Below are positions 25,358 to 34,151 of a stretch of DNA of 36,740 nt, in pieces (the first letter of the stretch is position 1; each line of letters opens with the position of its first letter). The notes under the pieces are model-generated. The model was not told where the DNA came from and did not search any database. It worked only from the letters and a program-made list of their open reading frames with translations. This DNA is from Clostridiales bacterium. Its GTDB lineage: Bacteria; Bacillota; Clostridia; Oscillospirales; CAG-272. The stretch lies in contig JAAVYP010000064.1 of assembly GCA_022791195.1 (NCBI GenBank), positions 1 to 36,740 on the forward strand. Reading direction: 5' to 3'. Made by a program: the position numbers and the translations under genes.

Positions 25358-26721
25358 TCACCTTGCCTTATTAATATCGCTCTGTTTTTTAAATACCACA
25401 GTGCTTTGGTTTCCTGATCTTGACATGCATGCTCTTTTTGGTTTACGGTAAATTCACATTGCTCAATATCATTGCATTGAGATACACAAATTTCACAAAA
25501 CCTCATAGCCCAACATTTTTTACATCGATTTTCAGTCATTTTTCCTATGTTAGCCATATTTTTTATTCTTGTAATATCAAACCCACAGTCTAGGCTTCCA
25601 ATTGAAAGATTATCTCGTAACAATATTTTTTCACACGGGAAAAATACACCATCTGTATCAACAAATAATCTTTTAACACCGGGAATACATGTTCCATTAT
25701 GATGCCATATCTTGGGGATATTTTGCTTGTTTTGATAAACACTATCCATTTTGTTAGCGGCTTCTAACAAAGCAACATTTTTTATTGCCTTATCATCGGC
25801 ATGAGATTCATAAACATCGGCACGAAAATCAATTCCAGACAACTCAGCGTTCAACATTTTAATTTGTTTTTGATCAAATCCAAGATTTTTGAAATATTTG
25901 AGAATATAATTATAATCTTCTCCGTCAACAATAACCGGCATAACTTTAACATAGGAATCAAAATAATCAGGATAATTATTCTTTATTTTCAAAAAGTTAT
26001 TATATACAACCGAAAAGGTTCCGTTGCCATTTATCTTAAAACTCCGGTGAACATTTTGTATTTCCTCAGGACCATCAATACTTAATGAAATATGGAATTT
26101 ATTATGTACTAAAAAACTTATAATTTCATCTGTTAAAAGTGACGCATTGGTCGTCATACGATAATATATCTTTTTGGTTTTGAATAGACCGTTAGAATAT
26201 TCTGTAATCTTTTTTAAGAGTTGAAAATTAAGTAGTGGTTCTCCCCCGTAAAAAGCAATATTTACCAGACTAGCATCTCTTGAATGTCGATACAAGAAGT
26301 CTATACTCCTTTTTGCAATATCCCAACTCATATTTATTTTTTCGTGATTGCGGTCTATTCCTGTTGAATTCGCAAAACCACAATATCGACATTTAAAATT
26401 ACAGTCTTTTGTAATTTGTAAAACCAAATCATTTACACACGAATTCAATAGTTGATTGATATATTTTGATAAGGAGTTTTCTACACGATCAACTATATTT
26501 GGTTTCATAAAGCCTTTATGTATCAACATACAAATATCGTTATACTCTTTCTCTTTTTTTGATAAAGAAAGATACGCTGTGATACCAATATCATTAACTA
26601 AAGATAATTCTTTATAGTGAAGATTGGTAATCTCTAATATTGTGTTAAAATATGTGTCATAAACATAATAATGCCCACTTTTTGTAAATAACTTTATTAT
26701 TGGTTTGTCATTTGCAATCAT
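25354..26721 (-). CDS. radical SAM/SPASM peptide maturase (CcpM-like)
   Basis: 455 aa. The N-terminal 100 residues could hold a PqqD/RRE-like leader-binding domain. The radical SAM motif CNFKCRYC at about 107-114 binds the [4Fe-4S] cluster that cleaves SAM. FYGGEPLLN and SIDGP motifs follow. The C-terminus is a Cys-rich SPASM domain (CIPGVKRLFVDTDGVFFPCEK, then CKKCWAMRFCEICVSQC) for auxiliary clusters. ATG 26721 is chosen over TTG 26736 because GAGG at 26731-26734 is correctly spaced; the gene then starts 4 nt after the PaaK-like stop. Predicted to install thioether or C-C links on the 51-aa precursor. Closest remembered family is the Cys-rich peptide maturase TIGR04068. Confidence 0.85.
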   Translation of the reverse strand: MIANDKPIIKLFTKSGHYYVYDTYFNTILEITNLHYKELSLVNDIGITAYLSLSKKEKEYNDICMLIHKGFMKPNIVDRVENSLSKYINQLLNSCVNDLVLQITKDCNFKCRYCGFANSTGIDRNHEKINMSWDIAKRSIDFLYRHSRDASLVNIAFYGGEPLLNFQLLKKITEYSNGLFKTKKIYYRMTTNASLLTDEIISFLVHNKFHISLSIDGPEEIQNVHRSFKINGNGTFSVVYNNFLKIKNNYPDYFDSYVKVMPVIVDGEDYNYILKYFKNLGFDQKQIKMLNAELSGIDFRADVYESHADDKAIKNVALLEAANKMDSVYQNKQNIPKIWHHNGTCIPGVKRLFVDTDGVFFPCEKILLRDNLSIGSLDCGFDITRIKNMANIGKMTENRCKKCWAMRFCEICVSQCNDIEQCEFTVNQKEHACQDQETKALWYLKNRAILIRQGE

Positions 26722-26725
26722 TACA

Positions 26726-27952
26726 TTATTCCTCAATTATTATAGTTCTTTGTTTATATCCATCTGTCTCAAAATATGCCAACTGTATTATATCATCATT
26801 GCTCAAGAGAATATTGAATTTTTGTTTAAATACATATATAAGAGCAGCCTGTACGCTTGAAAACCATTCATTTCGTGTTGCATCCAATACCAATTTGCAT
26901 AGCAGTTTTCCACTTGATCGTGAGTAAAGAAATTGAAAATTCATAATAACATCATCAAACTGGTTATTAATAGTGGATATCGCTTCAGAAAAAGCAAATG
27001 CATTGATGGAAGTGTTATCAATAATTACTTCTTGTAGTTTTCTTCCTCCAATATTATGGATTATTTGGGTATTACAGCGCGAACTGTTTATATTAGCTAC
27101 CTCAATTATATCACCCTGATTGTATCTAACGAGTGGCATAGCTATATTGTTAAGATTAGTAATTATTGTCTCTCCTTCTCCACAATTGCTAATCCCATTT
27201 TCATTCATAATCTCAAGCAACACATTATCGTTCAACACATACATTTGTTGATTTGGAGATTCATACGCAATACCACTCATCTCTTCTGAACCATACATAT
27301 TTGCGAGAGGTACCTCAAAAAACTCAAGCGCTCTTCTACGTAAATCCGATGACAAAAGTTCGCCTATCGATTCGATGTATTTTAGTGTTGTAGGCGGAGT
27401 TTTATCTGTTCGTTTGTATGCTTGAATAAGTTTATTCAATACAAAGGGCTGTATATAAAGCCACTTCGGCTCAAAATCATTAATAATATCAACAAGTTTG
27501 TCATAACCGTTGTGATTTTTAATCAATGATACATTAACCGAAAGAATATTCTCAGGTTTTTTTATGTAATAAACAGTTTCGCCATCATTCTTTATGTTGA
27601 GAGCATTCAAGGTAAACATAACATATTTGTCATTCGGATGAATTCCATACCATTGCAGCCGTTTGCGCCACAAAGACATATTTGAGGCATACCAATCCTT
27701 ATAATCCCAATACACATTTACCGGAACACCAGATGAACCGGATGATGATTGCCGACGCAACTGCTGATTAAAGTATTTCGACTTATATCCATCGGAGAAC
27801 ATATTATACCTATTCTCTTGTAGTTCCTTACGTGTTAAAACAGGCCATTGGGTAATATCTGTAGGATCTTTTATTCCATATTCTTTTATTCTGTTCTTGT
27901 AAAAGTCGTTGTGCTCTGACACATATTTCAGCATTTCTTCAAGCTTAGACAT
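26726..27952 (-). CDS. PaaK/CapK-like adenylate-forming enzyme
   Basis: 408 aa related to phenylacetate-CoA ligase/coenzyme F390 synthetase-type adenylating enzymes. Seen: phosphate loop QSSSGSSGVPVNVYW (about 48-62), KYIESIGELLSSDLRR, the adenine-motif region NMYGSEEMSGIAYESP, and PLVRYNQGDIIEV (ribose-binding Asp). The C-terminal subdomain is short (ends KQRTIIIEE) with a possible Lys-Arg in place of the usual catalytic Lys context. It overlaps the carrier protein gene by one base (TAATG) with AGGAGG inside it, so the two are made together. Likely activates a carboxylic acid, either for the carrier or for transfer to the peptide; substrate unknown. Confidence 0.75.
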   Translation of the reverse strand: MSKLEEMLKYVSEHNDFYKNRIKEYGIKDPTDITQWPVLTRKELQENRYNMFSDGYKSKYFNQQLRRQSSSGSSGVPVNVYWDYKDWYASNMSLWRKRLQWYGIHPNDKYVMFTLNALNIKNDGETVYYIKKPENILSVNVSLIKNHNGYDKLVDIINDFEPKWLYIQPFVLNKLIQAYKRTDKTPPTTLKYIESIGELLSSDLRRRALEFFEVPLANMYGSEEMSGIAYESPNQQMYVLNDNVLLEIMNENGISNCGEGETIITNLNNIAMPLVRYNQGDIIEVANINSSRCNTQIIHNIGGRKLQEVIIDNTSINAFAFSEAISTINNQFDDVIMNFQFLYSRSSGKLLCKLVLDATRNEWFSSVQAALIYVFKQKFNILLSNDDIIQLAYFETDGYKQRTIIIEE

Positions 27953-28230
27953 TACGCTTCCTCCTTGCCGCTATTTCCAGCCAATTCTTTTGCAACAATC
28001 TCAACGATATCACATACATTTTTGAAATAATCCATTTGTAGTTTTTCATCTGGAACGATAATCCCGAAAAGCGCCTCGATTTCGACTATAATAGTAATAA
28101 AGGTTATAGAATCCATCCCTAAATCATCTATTAAATCGATATATTCCAATAAATCATAATCAATATTTGTGTTCTCAAATAATATTGCTAATTTATCAAT
28201 CAATTTGTTCTTAATCTCTGTTCTGTTCAT
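27952..28230 (-). CDS. acyl carrier protein-like (peptide maturation type)
   Basis: 92 aa with an acidic four-helix carrier-protein pattern. The phosphopantetheine site is DDLGMDSITFITI with Ser41 intact, preceded by LLEYIDLI and followed by EIEALFGIIVPDE, so it should be converted to the holo form by a phosphopantetheinyl transferase encoded elsewhere. AAGGAG precedes ATG 28230. It lies between two adenylate-forming enzymes, one or both of which should load it. Carrier-related proteins are a recognised component (TIGR04069) of the clostridial Cys-rich peptide systems, but their cargo is not known. Confidence 0.85.
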   Translation of the reverse strand: MNRTEIKNKLIDKLAILFENTNIDYDLLEYIDLIDDLGMDSITFITIIVEIEALFGIIVPDEKLQMDYFKNVCDIVEIVAKELAGNSGKEEA

Positions 28231-28257
28231 TTTTATCGCTCCTTACACTATTCTAAA

Positions 28258-29571
28258 TTAGCTGTTTAACTTTTTGTTCCGTAGTAATTTTCCGTTATTA
28301 TTCTTGGGTAACTCATCAGTCCGAGAATAATGTTTAGGAATTTCATATGGCATCAGCAGATTGCTGAGTCTTCTTTTATCTTCCAAAGGTAATTCAAAAT
28401 CGGAAACATATATACATTCCAAAAATGTGTTATCTTCGGTTTCACATTTTAAAATAACGCACTCCGTTACACAAGTGTTCTTGGTAATTGCTTTTTCCAC
28501 ATCGTATGGATATATCTTGTGCGCGTCTATTATTATTACATCATCAATACGACCGACAATATGCAATTCTTCGTTTGTATCGAAATATCCGACATCTCCT
28601 GTATTCAAATACTCATTAAAGAGTGAGGTATGTTTCTCTCCTCCGGATATATAACCCGAATATTTACTTGGCACTTTAATATGAACAATTCCACGCTCTC
28701 CCCATGGTACTTGATTTCCATTCTCATCGACTATAACAATATCCACACCGCGGATTGCTTTTCCGACGGAATTGCTTTTGCAGCAGTCGATAGTTTGAGC
28801 GGACACTCTCGGCCCTGCCTCGGACAAGCCATAGACATTATATATATTGATTCCACAAAACACATCATGTGCTATGGAATAAGTTTTGTCGCTTAGTACC
28901 GATCCGCTTACATAAATCGTTTTCAGCGAACGAATATCATACTGCCTGCGCTGATATTCCTGTGCATACATAGATAACAACATTGGATTTAAGCAAATAA
29001 TCGACACTTTGTATTTTTCAATGTTGCCTAAAACGAATCTTGGGGGTACAATTGTCGGAGCAATAACGAGTTTTGTTCTTGTTTTTAACGCCACCAATAA
29101 CTCGCCTGTTAGCGTTGAAGAATGGGATAGCGTTTTCGCTATATAAATACAGTCATTATCATTTGGCTGCATATAATCAATAATAGCGTCTGCATTGGTA
29201 TTAATAGCGTAATGAGAAAGAATAATTCCTTTAGATTTTCCGGTTGTGCCTGAACTATATATTACAACTGCCTCGTTTGTCTCGTAGTTATGTTGAAACT
29301 TATCATAAATCTCTTGGGGAAGCATTGTAGTGACGATATTCTTTTCAAACTCAACGAATTCGATGTGATCAGGAAACGAAATGTTACTTTTTTCTAAAAG
29401 TCCATCTTCTATAAAGCATTTATATACATCAGCTTCACGCATCATTTCAATGGCTGTTTGAAGGGGAATGCGCCAATCGAGAAGCACCGCACAATCACCA
29501 GAATTCCAAATATGAATTAACTTCTCAATATATTCAAGCGAGTTTTCACCAATTAATGCAACCCTACTCAT
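28258..29571 (-). CDS. AMP-dependent acid ligase (ANL superfamily)
   Basis: 437 aa, a compact but complete ANL enzyme. A3 phosphate loop YSSGTTGKSKGI (about 105-116), A5 NVYGLSEAGPR, A7 YLNTGDVGYFD, A8 hinge GRIDDVIIIDAHKIYPYDVEKAI, and the A10 catalytic lysine in KNNNGKLLRNKK. The N-terminus is about 60-80 residues shorter than in typical acyl-CoA ligases. It activates a carboxylate as the adenylate and most likely transfers it to the adjacent carrier protein (27-nt gap). Histidines in the specificity region (SHSSTLTG) do not allow the substrate to be named. 12 nt after the nitroreductase gene; operonic. Confidence 0.85.
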   Translation of the reverse strand: MSRVALIGENSLEYIEKLIHIWNSGDCAVLLDWRIPLQTAIEMMREADVYKCFIEDGLLEKSNISFPDHIEFVEFEKNIVTTMLPQEIYDKFQHNYETNEAVVIYSSGTTGKSKGIILSHYAINTNADAIIDYMQPNDNDCIYIAKTLSHSSTLTGELLVALKTRTKLVIAPTIVPPRFVLGNIEKYKVSIICLNPMLLSMYAQEYQRRQYDIRSLKTIYVSGSVLSDKTYSIAHDVFCGINIYNVYGLSEAGPRVSAQTIDCCKSNSVGKAIRGVDIVIVDENGNQVPWGERGIVHIKVPSKYSGYISGGEKHTSLFNEYLNTGDVGYFDTNEELHIVGRIDDVIIIDAHKIYPYDVEKAITKNTCVTECVILKCETEDNTFLECIYVSDFELPLEDKRRLSNLLMPYEIPKHYSRTDELPKNNNGKLLRNKKLNS

Positions 29572-29583
29572 AACAACACCTTT

Positions 29584-30081
29584 TTATAGAATAAAATCGT
29601 CTAATGACTTTTTTGTCAGCTTAACATCTTGTTCTTCAGCATATCCCAATGTAACAACACCCATTAACTCCAAACTATTATCATTACATTGGATAGCTTT
29701 TTTTACTTGTTCGGATGCACTTAATATTTCTCCGATCCAACAGCTTCCAATTCCGAATTCGTGTGCTGCTAATAATATGGTTTGCATTACCGCGCCGCAT
29801 GACTGAACATCTTTTAAGTGATTGTACGATCTGCTTTTATCCAAAAATACCACTATCATCGCCGCAGCTGTTTTCATCCAAGAACCATAGATTGACAAAT
29901 CGGAAATATTAAAAATCGCAGCCTTTTCTGTAATAATTTTAAATTTCCACGGTTGACCGTTTTTACCGGACGGGGTACACACGGCCGCTTTTAATATGTC
30001 AATCAGCACATCATATTCTATTGAAGAAGTATTATACTTACGTACACTTTTTCTTGTTTTTATGCATTCAATAGTATTCAT
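29584..30081 (-). CDS. FMN-dependent nitroreductase family protein
   Basis: 165 aa starting MNTIECIKTRKSVRKY; ATG 30081 is preferred to 30096 because GGAG lies 5 nt upstream and the family signature starts there. Nitroreductase features: RKSVRKYN (FMN phosphate), AAVCTPSGKNGQPWKF (FMN ring), SCGAVMQTILLAAHEFGIGSCWIG and VTLGYAEE. In natural-product clusters this fold supplies dehydrogenases (SagB azoline oxidation, BlmIII type) as well as plain reductases. First gene of the cluster, so probably needed for building or oxidising the acyl unit or the peptide. Short length argues against SagB-type McbC enzymes. Confidence 0.85.
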   Translation of the reverse strand: MNTIECIKTRKSVRKYNTSSIEYDVLIDILKAAVCTPSGKNGQPWKFKIITEKAAIFNISDLSIYGSWMKTAAAMIVVFLDKSRSYNHLKDVQSCGAVMQTILLAAHEFGIGSCWIGEILSASEQVKKAIQCNDNSLELMGVVTLGYAEEQDVKLTKKSLDDFIL

Positions 30082-30103
30082 ATTAGCTCCGGGCATAGTA
30101 TAT

Positions 30104-30172
30104 TTTTTGTGTTTTATTGGTTAGAAACACAAAAACGCATAAGTCTGATATATATAATCGTGCTTACGCGTT
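30104..30172 (-). promoter_or_regulatory. tandem leader hairpins of the peptide cluster
   Basis: Two stems share the leader. First AACGCGTAAG / CTTATGCGTT (30172-30163 with 30143-30134, one G-T pair) running into TTTTTGTGTTT. Then that same T-rich run pairs with AAACACAAAAA (30135-30125 with 30114-30104, 11 bp). The first stem plus T run looks like an intrinsic terminator; the second would occlude the T run. Candidate attenuator, unproven. Confidence 0.4.
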
Positions 30173-30261
30173 AAATGGGGTTTCAGGTGGGCAACATATT
30201 AACTCATTTGCACTTTAGAAATCATTTTGGTTTTATTTTATATTTAAATAATATCACTTAA

Positions 30262-30290
30262 ATAATATTACTAATTTTTGCATTTGTCAA
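30262..30290 (-). promoter_or_regulatory. main promoter of the peptide biosynthesis cluster
   Basis: Minus strand TTGACA (30290-30285), 17-nt spacer, TATTAT (30267-30262). The leader to ATG 30081 is about 175 nt. Two 11-bp direct repeats (plus-strand TTAAATAATAT at 30244-30254 and 30258-30268, 14-bp period) overlap the -10 and start site. Confidence 0.7.
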
Positions 30291-31003
30291 GAAAATTTTT
30301 TTGATATTTTTGCATAATATTCGAATTGCAAGAATACTGCAATAAAAATTACATTTTTGTATAAAATTCGACAATTTATAATAAATTTCTTACACATCAA
30401 TCTTATTGGTATCAATAAACTTAGATATTGCCACAACAACTTAATTGTTGAAGAGAAAGTGGTCGTCTTCATTGAAAAAATTGTAATATCAATTGACGGT
30501 TTTCTCTAACTTGCAGAATATGTCGCTTATGTGTTTTCCCGAAAAAATCGATACACAATGACTTAGGAGCAGAGAGTGTGTCAACACCGTTAAATACACG
30601 TCTCATCCACTTTGAACAGAAGCACATTTTCTATATTTCGCTCCAAGCTAACATATAATGTCAAAATAATGTTTTTCACAGATTGTAAACCATAGCATAG
30701 AATGAATCCCTCTGTAAAAATGGCATATAAAAATCATTCGAATGACAGAGAAAAAGTTTTCTAATTAGTTTTCAGCGTAAACCCAAGAGGATGGATGCAA
30801 TGATAGCAAATGCGATTTCATTAAAAATTGCTGTAGTTTGCGCTAATATCAAGTTTCGCACTTTTATTAATATGTGTTGTTCTTTTCTGCTGTGATATAT
30901 TTTATAATGGGTAGTTCACTTCACCAGCCATCATGACAGGTACCACCTGCCGCCGAATGGGTATAGTTCCCCCTTGGCGGCAGGCTTGTTTTTTACACTA
31001 TTG
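30291..31003. other. non-coding junction between peptide cluster and ICE
   Basis: About 700 nt with no convincing gene; the one open frame (30287-30472 minus) is AT-rich, lacks a ribosome site and overlaps the promoter. The left 350 nt are AT-rich like the cluster. From about 30880 the composition shifts to that of the ICE backbone and ends in a strong plus-strand hairpin at 30946-30993. Confidence 0.45.
30946..30993 (+). terminator. strong plus-strand terminator downstream of the traG operon
   Basis: CCTGCCGCC (30946-30954) / GGCGGCAGG (30976-30984), then CTTGTTTTTT. No plus-strand gene precedes it. CAGGT-ACC-ACCTG just upstream overlaps the left arm and could form an alternative stem. Confidence 0.7.
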
Positions 31004-31261
31004 CTATAAATGGATTTTATAAAGCAGGCTGCTTTTGCCGCCGTTTTCACGGTATCGCTGTTCGGTTTCAAGCAACCCTGCTTTACGCAGATCCTGCAAG
31101 GCACAGCGCACAGTGGACTGCGACAGTTTCAGCTCCGATGCGATGGTCGGTATTGCAGGCCAGCATTCACCATCCTTGTTTGCTCTGTCTAAGAGATAGA
31201 TATACACAGATACTGCACGGTGCGGCAGCTCCATGCGATATAGAAAATCAAGCCTACCCAT
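31004..31261 (-). CDS. small winged-helix/HTH protein of the ICE
   Basis: 85 aa starting MGRLDFLY. The HTH_36-type domain fills most of it: PHRAVSVYIYLLDRANKDGECWPAIPTIASELKLSQSTVRCALQDLRKAGLLETEQR, followed by RENGGKSSLLYKI. Start at 31261 is chosen because GGAG at 31271-31274 directly abuts the earlier ATG at 31270 and is 9 nt from this one. Homologues lie next to traG in Tn1549-like elements, where they resemble replication-initiator or regulatory HTH proteins. Two stops follow each other (TAG CAA TAG). May be full length or the N-terminal part of a longer ancestral protein. Confidence 0.65.
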   Translation of the reverse strand: MGRLDFLYRMELPHRAVSVYIYLLDRANKDGECWPAIPTIASELKLSQSTVRCALQDLRKAGLLETEQRYRENGGKSSLLYKIHL

Positions 31262-31266
31262 CTGCA

Positions 31267-33207
31267 TCATCTCCTTTGTATTTTTTCGTGGTTTGACGGC
31301 GCACTTTCCACCACAGTTACGCCGCCATTGTTTCTCGGCTTGTTTATAGGAGTCTGCAGCGATTCATTGCTTTGCCTTTCTGTCTGAAATTCTTCATTTA
31401 TTAAGTTGCCGCCTGCGGATTCGGTATCTGTGGGCGGTTCTTCTTTAATCAGCCAGTCGGGATGGTACTTCTGCACGATACCGTCCATGATCTCCTTTTT
31501 CTCAGCATACACCACCTCGCGGCCGCCGTTGTCCTCTACGGTATAGGGATTGTCCTTGTCAAACTCAATGCCCCATTTGAAGAACAACTTCAACTTGACC
31601 TTCATGGGATGGAAGCCTGTTTTCATTACAACAAACTGACCTTTCGGCATAGACTTTAGTTCGTCCGGTGTCATAAGCGGTCGTTCGATCATTTGCAGAG
31701 ACTGTGACGGATCATTCTTGGATCGACTGACAGATCCGCTCATCACCGTTCGGCTGCCGAGTGCTTTTGAGAGTATCTCTGCCGAGGAACTGTTGGGCGC
31801 AAAACCGCCGAACAGTGTGATCTGCGTATTGTCTACGATGATTTCCGCACCTTCCTTGCCGTAGTTTTTATCGAGCTGCGAGAAGGACTGAATGATCGGA
31901 ACAATTTGCAATCGGCGGGAACGAGCTGCGGAAAACATCATCTCGGCAGATTCTATCTTCGGCAATGTCCCGAATTCATCACAGAAGAACACACAACGGT
32001 TCTTGAGCTTACCGCCGTTTTCATCAGCAACAGCGAGAATTTCACGGTATAGCTGCTGAATGATCAGTGAGATCATGAAGAACGTATTGGGATTTTCCTC
32101 CGGCATGATAACGAAAATAGCCGACTTCTCATTGCAAAACTTTTCGGCATCGATCTCAGTATCAAAACACAAAAGTTGTTCCAGCTCTGAATCGAGAAAT
32201 GCATTCAAACGGGAGAGAGCCGTTGACATAACGCTTGCCATTGACTGCTCGGCTGTATTGAGTGCTGCGCCTGCAAACCACTTCGCCTTATGATCGTTCG
32301 GGAGCATTCCCATGAGCTGCTGAAACTGATTCTTGCCCTTCTTATTTGAAGGTACGAGCAATTCTTGAATAATCTTGAATACTGAAACGATATGTCTTTT
32401 TTTCGGCTCGCAAAACTCTGCCACAAGCAGGATTGTTGCAGTGAGCAAGCCTTCGGCTGCATCATAAAAGTATGCGTTCTGTCCGAAACTTGCCGCATCC
32501 ATGCCTGACAGGATGATCGTTTTGGAGATGATCTTTGCATACTTTTCAGCTTTGGCTTTGTGGATGAGCTGCTTATCCGCCTAATACAAATCCATGTATT
32601 TATTCACAAGATGCAGGAGATTATTGCCGTTGCTTCGGGTAGGATTACGAAGATCAATGACCGACACATGATAGCCGTACTGCTTTGCGATATTGCCATA
32701 GTTTCGCATAACATCGCCTTTGGTATCGGTTGAGAGAAACGACATCCCCGAAGCACAGGCGTACTCGATACAGGGATACAACCAGTATGCCGTCTTACCT
32801 ACGCCGGCAGCGCCAATCATGAGAACATGGACATCTCCTGTATCCACTATTGCTGTTGTTCCGAGCCTATCGCCGCTGCATCCCACTACGATACCTTGAG
32901 GCAACTCTTGCTCTGTGGATTCATCACCCGTTTTCTTTCTAAGCAATTTCTTTTTCAAGATGTGCGTAGCCGTAGGCGTGTATCCTTTTTCTGCTTGTTT
33001 ACGCCATTTTTCAGGCGTAAACGGAATATGCTGATAGGTTTTGCGTATCTCCGTTTTTGTTGCCCATCTTGCAGTACCGTACTGACCGTCACCAACTGTT
33101 TTGGATTTAATGCTGTTGAGGTTATAGATGTGCGCAACCACCGTAATGCCGCCGAGAATACAAAACATCACGGCGGCAACGAATATCAGAGTACCAATGC
33201 CGGACAC
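31267..33207 (-). pseudogene. traG: TraG/VirD4 coupling protein with in-frame TAG
   Basis: Hexameric ATPase that links relaxase-bound DNA to the type IV secretion channel. The N-terminal part (GTG start 33207) has a membrane helix GTLIFVAAVMFCILGGITVV and Walker A GAAGVGKT (about 133-140). After YMDLY, codon 32581-32583 is TAG. The same frame continues ADKQLIHKAKAEKYAK, then the normal core: FGQNAYFYDAAEGLL, Walker B region CVFFCDEFGTLPK, and IIQSFSQLDKNYG, to TGA at 31267. Total would be about 645 residues, normal for the family. Either a single nonsense mutation inactivates it (the ATPase would be split between Walker A and B) or the codon is suppressed. Overlaps the Toprim gene by 22 nt. 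Confidence 0.85.
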
Positions 33208-34106
33208 GGTTCTTCTACCTCTCTTTCTCCTGATAATAAAGTTAAATCCTCATTCCAATCTTTGTTGATCGGTATGAGGATTTGAGTTTGTATTCCTTTT
33301 TCGGAAAGTTTATCGGATATCCGTTTGTTGGCAATATGCCCTGCGTCATCATTATCGAGGCAAAGATAAACCGTATGGATATTCGGATTATCTCCAATCA
33401 TTTGCCACATGACGCGGTCTGACACACCACAGCAAGTAGCATAGCTGTGATTTTGCCAACCGTCCTTGTTCATGGAAATAAAACTAAGCATATCAATAGG
33501 CGCTTCAAACAGATAGAGCCTATCACTTATACCGTTCCAATGGAAGCTGTATTCGGGAATACAGCTGTCCACATTTCCTTTGAAGGTACTTGTCTGTCCC
33601 GTGCCTCTCTTATGGGCATGACGAGGAACACCGTCTGTGTCGTAGCCCACGAACACGGCGTTATGATAGTCTGCCGATTCGTAAATCATATTTCGATCTG
33701 CAAAGGATTTTAATACCTCACTGTCAATTTTGCGAGTGACCGTGAGGTATGCATAGACACGACGCATATTATCATTCTGCGGCGGCAGTTCAAAAGGTTT
33801 GCACTCTTTAATAATCTGCGGTGATGTTATGAGTGTACCTCCACAGCCGCCAAGCAGATACTCCATCGCTTCGGGATAGGTCTTGCCCATAAATCTGCGG
33901 ACGAAGTCAATAGCATCGCCGCCTTTTCTCTCATATTGGTGAAACCACAGGTTTCCTCGGATGGTAACCTTCTGTGATCCGTCTCGCCACTCAAACTCTT
34001 TGCCTGAGCGTTTGAGGATTTCGCCTTGTGATTTCAGCAAAGACACAAGATCGGTTTGTCGAGCCTGTTCTTTCTGCGCGTCTGTAAAGTGAATATAGGT
34101 TGACAT
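33186..34106 (-). CDS. DUF3991/Toprim-like ICE protein
   Basis: 306 aa. The N-terminal part (VSLLKSQGEILKRSGKEFEWRDGSQKVTIRGNLWFHQYERKGGDAIDFVRRF) is a CHC2/DUF3991-type module as in primases. The C-terminal part is Toprim-like: RLYLFEAPIDMLSFISM (the conserved EAPID glutamate) and VYLCLDNDDAGH (DxD metal site). Proteins of this type lie upstream of traG in Tn1549-like elements and are thought to act in element DNA processing or priming. AAGGAG before ATG 34106. Frame is complete. Confidence 0.8.
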   Translation of the reverse strand: MSTYIHFTDAQKEQARQTDLVSLLKSQGEILKRSGKEFEWRDGSQKVTIRGNLWFHQYERKGGDAIDFVRRFMGKTYPEAMEYLLGGCGGTLITSPQIIKECKPFELPPQNDNMRRVYAYLTVTRKIDSEVLKSFADRNMIYESADYHNAVFVGYDTDGVPRHAHKRGTGQTSTFKGNVDSCIPEYSFHWNGISDRLYLFEAPIDMLSFISMNKDGWQNHSYATCCGVSDRVMWQMIGDNPNIHTVYLCLDNDDAGHIANKRISDKLSEKGIQTQILIPINKDWNEDLTLLSGEREVEEPCPALVL

Positions 34107-34151
34107 TGTGTACTCCTTTATATTAAAAGATCAGTAATTTTTTAATACCGC

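Noticed and set aside
30287-30472. 61-codon minus-strand open frame upstream of the peptide cluster
   Set aside because: AT-rich low-complexity product, no ribosome site, and it overlaps the TTGACA of the cluster promoter.
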